Origin: Pegoplata infirma
Lineage: Eukaryota; Arthropoda; Insecta; Diptera; Anthomyiidae
DNA: 64,000 bases
Assembly: GCA_963921195.1 (NCBI GenBank)
Contig: OY992537.1
Coordinates: 34,953,410 to 35,017,409 of the forward strand
Reading direction: 5' to 3'
How positions within the stretch are numbered: position 1 is the first letter of the stretch; every line of letters starts with the position of its first letter. Below, in pieces: positions 54,187 to 64,000 of the stretch. Under the pieces are notes generated by a model. The model worked only from the letters and a program-made list of their open reading frames with translations, ran no database searches and had not been told where the DNA came from. The position numbers and the translations under genes were made by a program.

Positions 54187-55102
54187 TTTTGTAAAAACTA
54201 ATATTTTTTTTTGTAAAAACTGTTTTTTTTTTGTAAAAACTAGTATTTTTTTGTAAAAAACTAGTATTTTTTTTTTGTAAAAAACTAGTATTTTTTTGTA
54301 AAAACAAGTATCTTTTGTAAAAATTGTTATCATTTTAAAAACTAGTATTTTTGTAAATAGATACCAGTATTTTTGTAAAAACCTTCATTTTGAACAAAAC
54401 TAGTGTAGTTTTAATAACTGGTATTTTTTATGAACTAGTATTTTTTGTAAAAACTATTTTTTTTTGTGAAAACTAGTATTTTTGTAAAAATTGGTATTTT
54501 TGTAAAAACTAGTATTTTTGTAAAAACTAGTATTTTTTAAAAACTAGTATTTTTTAAAAACTAGTATTTTTTAAAAACTAGTATTTTTGTAGAAACTAGT
54601 ATTTTTGTAAAAACTAGTATTTTTGTAAAAACTAGTATTTTTGTAAAAACTAGTATTTTTGTAAAAACTAGTATTTTTGTGAAAACTAGTATTTTTGTAA
54701 AAACTAGTATTTTTGTAAAACCTAGTATTTTTGTAAAAACAAGTATTTTTGTAAAAACTAGTATTTTTGTAAAAACTATTATTTTTGTAAAAACTAGTAT
54801 TTTTGTAAAAATTAGTATTTTTGTAAAAATTAGTATTTTTGTAAAAATTAGTATTTTTTAAAAAATTTTTATTTTTGTAAAAACAAGTATTTTTGTAAAA
54901 ACTTATATTTTTATAATGTAAAAACTAGTATTTTTGTAAATTTTTACCAGTATTTTTGTAAAAACCTGTATTTTTAACAAAACTAGTATAGTTTTAATAA
55001 CTGGTATTTTTTTGAACTAGTATTTTTTGTAAAAACTATTTTTTTTTGTTAAAACCAGTATTTTTGTAAAAACTTATATTTTTATTATGTAAAAACTAGT
55101 GG

Positions 55103-55249
55103 CCGTATTCATTTAAACTCGTATACACCAAGTATACCGTAAAAACTTACTAAACTTATTTTTATAAATGGAGTTTGACATAAGTTGTATAAATTTATCA
55201 GACTTACATATTATACGAGGTGTTTATATGGTTAGATGAATACCATTAG
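55103..55249. mobile_element. 147-bp MITE inside the array
   Basis: GGCCGTATTCATTTAAAC..GTATACACC and GGTGTTTATATGGTTAGATG..AATACCAT are imperfectly inverted. The flanks CTAGT and TTAGTAATTTTG rejoin as array text, with TAGT possibly duplicated. Confidence 0.6.
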
Positions 55250-55389
55250 TAATTTTGTAAAAACTAGTATATTTGTAAAAATTAGTATTTTTAAAAAAAA
55301 CTGGTATTTTTTTAAAAACTTATAGTTTTGAAAAACTAGTATGTTTGTAATAACTAGTATTTTTGTAAAAACTAGTAGTTTTGTAAAAA

Positions 55390-55630
55390 CTAAACCCACT
55401 GAAATGGGATCACATACAAAAAATCTACTCCCATCACTACTTGTAAATTAGTTTCTGGTTTTTAAAGAAATTTTAACTTTTCTAAATTATGTTGTGGACA
55501 TCAAGCCTTCCAAAACACTATTTTCCCTTATTGGTGGCCATAATGTTCTTTACAAAAAAAAAAAAACAAATTAAAAATTTTTCGAAAGACACAGTCGATA
55601 TTTTAAAAAAACTGTAACAACTATTACCAT
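55390..55630. other. Non-repeat interlude within the array
   Basis: AAACCCACTGAAATGGGATC starts a stretch unlike the array units. It has no recognised termini or gene. Confidence 0.4.
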
Positions 55631-56275
55631 TGTAAAAACAATTTTTTTTGTAAATACATACCAGTATTTTTGTAAAAACCAGTATTTTGATAAAATCTAG
55701 TATAGTTTCAATAATCGGTATTTTTTATGAATTTGTATTTTTTGTAAAAATTATTATTTTCTAAAAACTAGTATTTTTTGTAAAAACTTATATTTTTATG
55801 AAAGATTTTTTTTATTTTAAATTATAGTATTTTTGTAAAAACTAGTATTTTTGTAAAAACTACTATTTTTGTAAAAACTAGTATTTTTGTAAAAACTAGT
55901 ATTTTTGTAGAAACTATTTTTTTTGTAAAAACTAGTATTTTTGTAAAAACTAGTATTTTTGTAAAAACTAGTATTTTTGTAAAAACTAGTATTTTTGTAA
56001 AAACTAGTATTTTTGTAAAAACTAGTATTTTTGTAAAAACTAGTATTTTTGTAAAAACTAGTATTTTTGTAAAAACTAGTATTTTTGTAAAAACTTCTAT
56101 TTTTATAAAGGAATTTTTTTATTTTAAAATCTAGTGTTTTTGTAAAAACTAGAATTTTTGTAAAAACTAGTATTTTTGTAAAAACTAGTATTTTTGTAAA
56201 ATCTAATATTTTTGTAAAAACTAATATTTTTGTAAAAACTAGTATTTTTATAAAAACTATTACTTACAACAACTT

Positions 56276-57471
56276 GTATTTTATGCATTTCTTATGCATT
56301 ATTTATGAGATGACAATGCGTTGAGATATTTTATTTTCAACAGAATTTATTTACAATTTTCCGGACGTAAAATACAATGCGTAAGAAAAAAAACTAAAAT
56401 ATAAATAAAAAAAATCTATTCCCGTTTTACTCACTGATTTTTTTTTATAAGATCCCACATACGAAATTATGTTTCATCTGATTCAGCTAAACTAAAAATA
56501 TACTGGTAATATGTTTAAATTATGGTTTTCAATAAGATGTATTTATATTATTAAAATTTGTAGGTTATGACTAAAAAAATACTGGTTTTTACACCTTAAC
56601 AGTATTATTTTTTTATGACTTCTACGAATTTCTAAAGTTATAATCAGACTACTGATGTACCAAAAATTTTACAATTCATTTTATTTAACTTTGTTAGATG
56701 CATTTAAATTTCTATAAACAAATACTGGTTTTTAATAAGATTAAAAATTTTACTAATTAAAATTAAAATAGTTATTGAAACTTATATAAAAGGTTTAATA
56801 ATATTTGTAATTGTGAGCTGATGAACTGAAAACGGTTTAATTAACAAATAACGGTATTAAGTAAAAATACTGGTTTGATATAATTAATAAAATAATTTTA
56901 GTGATTACATTTTTATAAGAAATTTTTGTTTTGCTCTTAAATTAAAGACACAAAAGTATTGAAATATTGGGGGGAAATGAAAAATATATTTTAGATTAAA
57001 ACTTTTCTAGAATTTTTTCATGTGTATTATGAATAATATATACAAACATAAACACAACTGTTAACAATATTTTTCTGTAAAAGACATGTTTATTTTCCAA
57101 TATTTTTTTCATATTCTATAGCAGTTTTTTTTTTGTGGCATTCTTGAAATGGCGTTGAAATGGAAAATTGTTGGAGTAAAATTACTTTTATGAAAAAAAT
57201 ATGAAATGTTGATGCATATCTTGAACTATATATGTAAAAAAAAAATAAACAATTTTAAGCTTAACTTTTCAGCATGAATAAATTTTTAATAAATGGAATG
57301 AAATTTCATGTTAAAAATATTTGGAAAAAAGTTTACACATGCTTGAAAAATTTCTATTTAGTTTTTAATTACATTTTTACAACACCCCCTTTACAGTTGT
57401 TAAAATTAAATCCTAGAGATTTTTTTTCAAAACTATTTACGAGAAACCCTTGTTTAGTGTTAAATACTATT
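56276..57471. other. AT-rich sequence, nothing recognised
   Basis: There are occasional TACTGGTTTT pieces but no array, gene or element ends. The 77-residue frame at 57274-57507 runs into the HINE and has no motif. Confidence 0.45.
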
Positions 57472-58323
57472 TTTATACCCTACACCACACTGTGGTACAG
57501 GGTATAATGAGTTTGTGCTGATGTTTGTAACTACCCGAAATATTGGTCCTAGACCCACCTTTAAGTATACCGATCGACTCAGAATCACTTTTTGAGTCGA
57601 TTTAGCGATGTCCGTCCGTCCGTCCGTCTGTCTGTCCGTCCGTCCGTCCGTCTGTCTGTCTGTCCATGTAAACGGTGTAAACACGATACAGGTCGCAATT
57701 TTTAATCAATTGACTTGAAATTTGAAACTTAAGCCTCTCTTGGCCCAAGGACGAAGCCTATTGAAATTGGAAAAAATCGGTCCATATTTGGACCTAGCCC
57801 CCATACAAAGGTCCTCTTTAGTTTTGGCTCAAATGACTCTAATAACCGTATTATAACAGGTATCTTTTTGAAATTTGGAAGGTAAGCATGTTTTTTCTTC
57901 ACAAATCATCATTCCGAATTTCAAATAAATCGGACAATTTCTTCTTGTAGTCCCCATACAAACCACCTTCCCGATTTTCACATAAATGTCTCTAATTTCA
58001 TGAAAATAGAAAATATTTAATTAAAATTTTGTTTGTGTATGTTAAACGCGTACTTAAATAACCTTATCAAACCTGATAATCATCGGATCAGTTTTGGACT
58101 CAGGACCCTTGTGAAAATTTCGCCCGATATTCAGTTAAAGCGGTTTATTTTCAACAAACTGAAGCCTATTTCACTCAAATTTGAATTGTGAGTGTTTTTT
58201 ACACTTATTAAAGATTTGACAACATATAGATCTAATCGGTCCATGGGACCCATTTTCCGGGAAACTCTGGTGTAGGGTATTATATGGTCGGTCTTGACCG
58301 ACTATAATTTTCTTACTTGTTTT
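57472..58323 (+). mobile_element. HINE subfamily 2, full length, long GTCY tract
   Basis: It has the same plan as 53471-54186. The GTCC/GTCT tract at 57610-57663 is about 54 bp, far longer than in the sister copy, illustrating microsatellite growth. It ends with the GGTCGGTC-TT-GACCGAC hairpin and CTTACTTGTTT. Confidence 0.9.
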
Positions 58324-58890
58324 ATGTAGATTTTTTTTTTCAATTTTGTAGTTTTTTTTTGCCAAATATGTATTTTTGGCTTAAATCCAACAAAATATTA
58401 TGATATTAACTTGCAACGAAATGTTTACAAAACTTTCGATTAAAATTTGTAGTTTGCCAATACATATGAGAAATCTGTGCAAATAAAACAGTATTTGATG
58501 AAAATGACCTTGATGATAAGATTTTTACACTATTTCAAAATTAAAAAAAATATTTTTTCAGTATTATTTTTCTAAAAAAAACTTTTGTTTTTAAAAATCT
58601 CAATATTTTTTAAATAGTATTTTTTGTTGTACAAAACAGTATTTTTAAACACAGTTTCGAAAACCAGTATTTTTTAAAAACAGTAGTTTAAAGAATTTTA
58701 AATGCAGTTTTTTATTATACTATTTTTTCCAATAAGATTAAGTTAGTATTATTGTTAAAACAGTGATGTATTTGTAAAAACCAGTATTTTTGTAAAAATA
58801 TTGCTGTTCTAAAAATTAATATTCTTTTGTGAAAAACAGTCTTTTAGCTTGAAATTTATAATAATTAAAGAAAATTTTGTTTTGTTCAAC
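58324..58890. other. AT-rich stretch with scattered CAGTATTTTT motifs
   Basis: Highly diverged relatives of the 18-bp unit (AACAGTATTTTT) appear between 58550 and 58850. No gene is seen. Confidence 0.4.
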
Positions 58891-59240
58891 GCATCAAAAT
58901 TTGTTAATTTTAATGCGCTGAACCCGAAAATCAAAAATTTTTTAAAATCAGTCGAACGGTTTTCTAAATATCGCTATTTCAAATTTGTAAAAATGAAAGT
59001 TTTTTAAAAGAAAAAATTAAATTTCTTTTCATTTAAACTTAATTTGAGCCAAATCGAATAATTTTAGCGCCCTTTAATCAAAATCTAAAAATCCGGATTT
59101 AGCTCGTGACTAACGGGTTGAAATTATCGGATTTGACTCAAATTAAGTTCAATGAAAGTTCGTCTCAAGTTCTATGAAAGTGTCAAGGGAAAGAAATTTT
59201 GAGATGTTTTTTCAAAAATTTCTTGAACGTAGGAAAACCC
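58891..59240. repeat. Repeat family B pieces in inverted orientation
   Basis: 58891-59090 reads family B in reverse (AACGCATCAAAATTTGTTAA, CGGTTTTCTAAATATCGCTA, AATTTGAGCCAAATCG). 59110-59240 reads it forward (ACGGGTTGAAATTATCGG, GAACGTAGGAAAACCCC). Confidence 0.55.
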
Positions 59241-59484
59241 CACAATTTTTTTACAAATTTTTGATTTTCGTTTTCAGCGCAACAACTTTTTTTCTTTCTA
59301 TTTTGTCCCAATTTCGTTCTCACAAACTTCAATGCGTGTGCGACAAGCAATTTTCAACTAATCGGGCTCATATTTTTGTCAATTTTTTTTTTGACCTTAA
59401 CCTCACACAATACTGGGCTCCGATTTTAGAAAATCGAAAATAAAAAATAAAGTCCACCTTAATAAACTACTATTTCTTGTTAAA

Positions 59485-60300
59485 AAAATTTTGTATAATC
59501 TAGTATTTTTGTTAAAGCCAGTATTTTTGTAAAAACTAGTATTTTTGTAAAAGCTAGTATTTTTGTGAAAACTAGTATTTTTGTAAAACTAGTATTTTTG
59601 TAAAAACTAGTATTTTTGTAAAAACAACTAGTATTTTTGTAACAGCTAGTATTTTTGTAACAGCTAGTATTTTTGCAACAACTAGTATTTTTGTAAAAAC
59701 TAGTATTTTTGTAAAAACTAGTATTTTTGTAGAAACTAGTATTTGTGTAAAACTTGTATTTTTGTAAAAACAAGTATTTTTTTTAAACTGGTATTTTGTA
59801 AAACCCGTACCCAGTTAAACCAATATATTTGTGTAACGTTGTTTTTGTGGAAACCAGAATTTTTATGAAAATTTATATTTTTTGAAAACCAGTATTTTTG
59901 TGGAAGCCAGTATTTTGTGGAATCCAGTATTTGCGGAAAACTATTTTTTTTTTTGAAAACCTCAGTATTTTTTTTGCGAAAACCCCAGTATTTTTTTTTT
60001 TGCGAAAAACCCAGTATTTTTTGTGAAAACCAATATTTTGCAAAAAAAGACAGTGTTTTGTGAAAATTTTTATTATTGTGAAAACTAGTATTTTTGGGAA
60101 AACTAGTATTTTAGTGAAAGCTAGTATTTTTGTGAAAACTAGTATTTTTGTGAAAACTAGTATTTTTGAAAACCAGTATTTTTGTAAAACTAGCATTTTG
60201 TAAAACCAGTATTTTTGTTAACCCAGTATTTTTGTAAAACCAGTATTTTTGAAAAAAAATTGAATTTTTGTAATAACTAGTAGTTTTGTAAGAAATTTTT
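59485..60300 (-). repeat. 18-bp array, further block in orientation 2
   Basis: ACTAGTATTTTTGTAAAA units, moderately diverged, with AACAGCTAGT and GTGAAAAC variants. Confidence 0.85.
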
Positions 60301-60354
60301 ATTTTTGATTAAAAAACAGTATTTTTTGAAAAAAAAAACAATTATTGTATTTTA

Positions 60355-61030
60355 AAGTTGTCTAAATGTATTGTAAAATACAATTGGACAACTTTAAAAC
60401 ACATTTGGACAATTTTAAAATACATTTGGAAATTTTTAAACTACATTTGGACAACTTCAAAATACATTTGGACAATTTTAAAATATATTTGGATAATTTT
60501 GAAAATATTTGGAAATTTTTAAAATACAATTACACAATTTTAAAATACATGTAGAAATTGTTAAAAAAACATTTGGAATTTTTAAACTACATTTAGACAA
60601 TTTCAAAATACAATTGGACAATTTTAAAATACATTTGGACAATTTTAAAATACAATTGGACAATTTAAAGTATATTTGGACAATTTTAAAATACATTTGG
60701 ACAATTTTAAAATTAATTTGGACAATTTTAAATAAATTGGACGATTTTAAAATATATTTGGACAATTTTAAAATACATTTGGACAATTTTGAATATAATT
60801 GGACAATTTTAAAAACCATTTAATGAATTTTAAAATATATTATTGGACAATTTTAAAATATATTTGGACAATTTTAAAATTAATTTGGACAATTTTAAAT
60901 ATATTTGGACAATTTTAAATATATTTGGACAATTTTAAAATACATTTGCCCAATTTTAAAATTCATTTGGACATTTTTAAAATACAATGGACAATTTTAA
61001 AATACATTTGGAAATTTTCAAAATACAGTT
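60355..61030 (+). repeat. 21-bp tandem array
   Basis: The unit is ATTTGGACAATTTTAAAATAC, with about 31 copies and substitutions in most. It is divisible by three, so both strands show open frames (peptides such as LDNFKIH) that I read as repeat translations. The array is embedded between two blocks of the 18-bp repeat. Confidence 0.9.
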
Positions 61031-61530
61031 GGAAGTGGTGTATTTGTAAAAACTGGTATTTTGTGAAAAACTAGTATTTTTTTGTAAAAAACACAAATAT
61101 TTTTGTAAAAACTACTGTTTTCGCAAGAAACTAGAATTGTTACAAAAACAGTATTTTTTATAAAAAATAGTATTTTTGATAAAAAGTAATACATATTTCT
61201 GTAAAACTAGTATTTTTGTAAAAATCTAGTATTTGAATAAAAACATGTATACATATTGCAAAAAAATAGTATTTTTTTATAAAATAATAGTATTTTTCCA
61301 AAAACTATCATGTTTGTAAAATCTTGTTTTCTTGTAAAAACTAGTTTTTTTTTTGTTGAAACCAGTATTTTTGTAAACTTTGTAAATTAGACTATCCTAA
61401 AAACTAGTATTTTACAGAAAAATTCTAGTTTTATTTTAAAAACTATCATTTTTTTTGTTGAAACCCGTATTTTTGTAAACTTTGTAAAAAGACTATATCC
61501 TTTTAAAAACTAGTATTTTACAGCAATTTA
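61031..61530 (-). repeat. 18-bp array, decayed terminal block
   Basis: Scattered ACTAGTATTTTTGTAAAA-type units with indels, including a duplicated TGTAAACTTTGTAAA segment near 61373 and 61473. Confidence 0.75.
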
Positions 61531-61859
61531 AATTATTATACATTAATTTAAGTAAATTTAGTTTAATTTTAAAAATGCAAAATGAAATGCTGTTGAATTT
61601 CCCATTGTCATTCTTCTCTTACCAAATTAGTTGAGTGCTAGAATGTTAGGGGGTGTTTTTGTTAGTTGCTATTAAATAGCCAAATCAAAGTCCAAGTATT
61701 ATTTTTTTGTGTTTATATTTTTTTTCTAAATATGATAAAGTATTTATTGTTATATTTTTTTGCTCCTACAATCATAAATATTTATTTATTATTATAAATA
61801 ACCAATACATACTTATAAAAATTCTTTTTACGATTTCCTTTTTCTAAGTTTTGATAATA

Positions 61860-62372
61860 CCCAGCAAAAACATGGTAATGAGTTGTGAAAAGTAATCATT
61901 ACCAAGTACATTATTTATAATGAGTACCCATTACCATTAACATTATTTTAAGCCCAAAAGTAACTGCTTTTCAGTAATATGTTATAAAAGCACTTCTAAG
62001 TAATAATATCTCCTTGAACTTGCAGTTTAAGTACTTTTAAGTTAATTTAATTGTAAGGGTTAATACAATTAAATTAACTTAAAAGTACTTAAAAACGTAA
62101 TAAAAATTATGCAATTTTTAAGTTTTAGTAAAAACAAGTTAAATTTAAAATGTTTTAATTAACTAATTATTTTACTTCTTATTGGTAATGGGTTTTTACT
62201 CCTTATTTGTAATCTGAGGCCGTAACCACTTATTTATCTCCATACTCTTCACTAGTTATTTTTGTCTCACGCCCTTGTTAAAATAATTAGTGTTTCATTC
62301 AATAAGTAACTACTTATTAACATCTGTTTCGGATTACAAAACCCATTACTAGTAATGCAAATTTTTGCTGGG
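61860..62372. mobile_element. 513-bp TA-flanked MITE (CCCAGCAAAAA ends)
   Basis: CCCAGCAAAAACATGG and ATTTTTGCTGGG are inverted and flanked by TA (61858-61859, 62373-62374). GTAATGGG/CCCATTAC motifs recur at both ends. An internal hairpin with arms of about 27 bp (TAAGTACTTTTAAGTTAATT and its complement) lies at 62030-62093. Confidence 0.75.
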
Positions 62373-62374
62373 TA

Positions 62375-62794
62375 GTGTTCTTATTAGTTAGAAAACATAA
62401 TATATATATTTTATATTGCTATTTAAGGACAATATTAAGAATAATGACTACGAGTATTTCTTATAATTTTTGCTCCAAATTAATATGGCGTCAACCACCT
62501 ACAAAGTTTATGGTTCATTGGTTTATATTACTGCTCTGGGTGCTGTTTGATGCTCATGATGGTAATAGGGGGTTTTTGCATATTACAATATTTTTTTTTT
62601 TGCAATTGCGTCATTTGTTGAGATGTAAAGGATTTAAAGAAATGCCATAGAATTCTAATATAGAATTCTATAATTTTGTAAAATAAACACGAGCGAGATA
62701 TATTATTTTTTTGAGATGGCTTAATTTAGAAATCTATTTATAGAATATTATTTTTATAACTTTTATATTTTTCTTAAATATTATTTAAACAAAA
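62375..62794. other. Unassigned; 91-codon open frame
   Basis: The open frame 62375-62650 on the plus strand has no signal, domain or homologue that I recognise. Composition alone does not support it as a gene. Confidence 0.3.
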
Positions 62795-62842
62795 TTTTAA
62801 TAATTTTTCTTTTGTTTTTCTTTTCTTTTTAGGTAAGTGTTT
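62795..62842 (+). promoter_or_regulatory. Candidate recursive splice site (ratchet point) 2
   Basis: TTTTAATAAT may serve as branchpoint. A pyrimidine run of about 27 bases (TTTTTCTTTTGTTTTTCTTT...) leads to AG at 62831-62832, directly followed by GTAAGT (62833-62838). It has the same strand and form as the site at 15671. Function is inferred. Confidence 0.6.
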
Positions 62843-63410
62843 TTTTCAAATTTTCTTAGAATAAAAAAATATAATCGAAAGTAATTATTTATTTAGGCTT
62901 AGATCTGGTCTAAAATTCTTATATCTGGGGTGATCCGTTCATATATAATTCTATCAGATCAACTCTGTCAGAACCTGAATTTGTTCATCATTTCCTGGAT
63001 CTGTTATTGATCAGATCTGATTACACCAAATTTGAGATCTGATTAGATACAATAAAATAAAATAAGATAAGATATGAGAAGATCAGATATGAAAATATTA
63101 CACCAGAACTAATCCATTTTTACAAGGGATATTTTATTCCTTAATTTGTTAATATTTACAAAAACCAGTATTTTCCATTATCTCAGTATTTAAAGGGATT
63201 TTAAGTTATTTTAGCTTACAAAAAGAAAGATGGCGAACTTTGATACCGTACGATTGACATTGGCTATGTTTATAACATTTAAAAACAGTCCTACGGAGGG
63301 GGGGGGGGAAGTATTTTCCCTGTATTAATAAACTCAATTACCAAAAATTCTCATCATTTTCTTAATTTACAAAAATTACTAATATTTTTATAAATCCATT
63401 ACACTAGATT
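62843..63410. other. AT-rich sequence, nothing certain
   Basis: There are several AGATCTGAT/GATCAGATC motifs at 62900-63090 and a G13 run near 63297. No gene is seen. Confidence 0.4.
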
Positions 63411-64000
63411 ACAAATTAAAAAAATTTTGCCGTGTGCCATATAATGGCACATATGCCGTTTGCCAGTTATGGGCTAATGCCACATTTCAGATGTTTTTTT
63501 TTTTCAATAATTGTTTTAAGAAATAAAATACGTTTTCAAGAAAAAATAGTACTATTTTATAAAAAAATGGTACTTTTTAAGAAAAAATACTAAAAAATTT
63601 AGAAAAAATAGTACTTTTTTAGAAAAAGTTTAGAAAAAATAATACTTTTTTAGAAAAAATAGTACTTTTTTAAAAAAAAAAAAAGTATTTTCTTAGAAAA
63701 ATATTAAATTTTTAGGCAAAATTGAAATAAAATACTTTTTTTTAAGAAAAAATAGTACTATTTTGGAATAAATAGTACTTTTTTTTTTAGAAAAAATAGT
63801 ACTTTCTTAGAAAAAATGGTACTTTTTTAAAAAATTTTCACTTTTTTAGAAAAAATAGTACTTTCTTAAAAAAAGTACCTTTTTTAGAAAATAATACTTT
63901 TTCAGAAGAGTACTATCAATTTTACTAGTTTACAAATTAAAAATTTTTTTCCGTGTGCCATACATAGGCACATATGCCGTGTGCCAGTTATGGGCTCATG
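63404..64000 (+). repeat. 19-bp array between about 80-bp direct repeats
   Basis: 63404-63482 and 63922-64000 are direct repeats (TACAAATTAAAAA, CCGTGTGCCATA, GGCACATATGCCG, TGCCAGTTATGGGCT). Between them lie AGAAAAAATAGTACTTTTT-type units, variable in length. The second copy runs off the window, so this may be a larger tandem unit of about 520 bp. Confidence 0.7.

Larger units (their letters stand above)
52791..56275 (-). repeat. 18-bp array, orientation 2
   Basis: The unit read on the plus strand is ACTAGTATTTTTGTAAAA, the reverse complement of the 46.7-49.5 kb unit. A longer motif (ACCAGTATTTTTGTAAAAAC, AACAAAACTAGT, AGTTTTAATAACTGG) recurs at about 54363, 54946 and 55660, giving a higher-order unit of about 580 bp once the 55103-55249 insertion is removed. 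A HINE (53471-54186) and a MITE interrupt it. Confidence 0.9.

Noticed and set aside
57889..57898. AAGGTAAGCATG as another ratchet point
   Set aside because: It is preceded by purine/AT-mixed sequence rather than a pyrimidine tract, and it lies in a HINE.
62375..62650. 91-residue frame as a host gene
   Set aside because: There is no recognisable domain, splice context or codon signal. Length is within chance expectation for 64 kb.

Overview
The window is AT-rich non-coding eukaryotic DNA, most likely from a higher (brachyceran) fly with a repeat-rich genome. That is an inference. It rests on about twenty copies of a short element with the TATACCCTNCAC start, the (GTCY)n tract and the TTCGGC-loop-GCCGAA end of dipteran mini-me/Helentron-derived (HINE) elements, on a LOA/R1/I-type non-LTR retrotransposon relic ending in AACCTAACCTA, and on an abundance of TA-flanked MITEs and AT-rich minisatellites. 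I found no intact host protein gene, rRNA or functional tRNA. Nearly all long open frames are tandem repeats read as protein.

Layout. 0-13 kb: a decayed RT/RNase H retroelement (1.4-3.2 kb), duplicated primer-binding-site-like sequences, HINEs, several TA-flanked MITEs (5.27, 6.99, 8.43 kb), tRNA-like sequences, a repeat family 'B' split by a MITE that itself contains a piggyBac-like MITE (10.0-11.0 kb), and one arm of a long inverted repeat (LIR-A). 13-25 kb: a full HINE, a hAT-like MITE, a complete LIR-A palindrome (16.88-19.34 kb) with a HINE inside it, another hAT-like element, LIR-C (21.4-22.5 kb) and a HINE-in-HINE nest. 25-28 kb: a 36/37-bp satellite. 28-39 kb: a HINE carrying a Harbinger-like MITE and a hAT-like element with perfect 8-bp duplications, followed by a second LIR-A copy that contains a 3.1-kb foldback whose two arms are mirrored 20/21-bp repeat arrays (33.65-36.75 kb). 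39-46 kb: another HINE-in-HINE nest, a tandem 16-bp near-palindromic satellite and a further HINE. 46-61.5 kb: arrays of one 18-bp repeat, in one orientation at 46.7-49.5 kb and the other at 52.8-61.5 kb, interrupted by MITEs and HINEs, plus a 21-bp array. 61.8-64 kb: a MITE, then a 19-bp array between 80-bp direct repeats.

The elements form a readable history of nested insertions, because several host repeats exist elsewhere in the window as empty sites. The most unexpected non-repeat signals are two sequences, at 15.67 kb and 62.83 kb on the + strand, in which a branchpoint/polypyrimidine/AG acceptor is fused directly to GTAAGT. This is the architecture of recursive (ratchet-point) splice sites of giant dipteran introns. 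Together with the absence of exons, it suggests that the window may lie inside one very long + strand intron. That idea is unproven from sequence alone.
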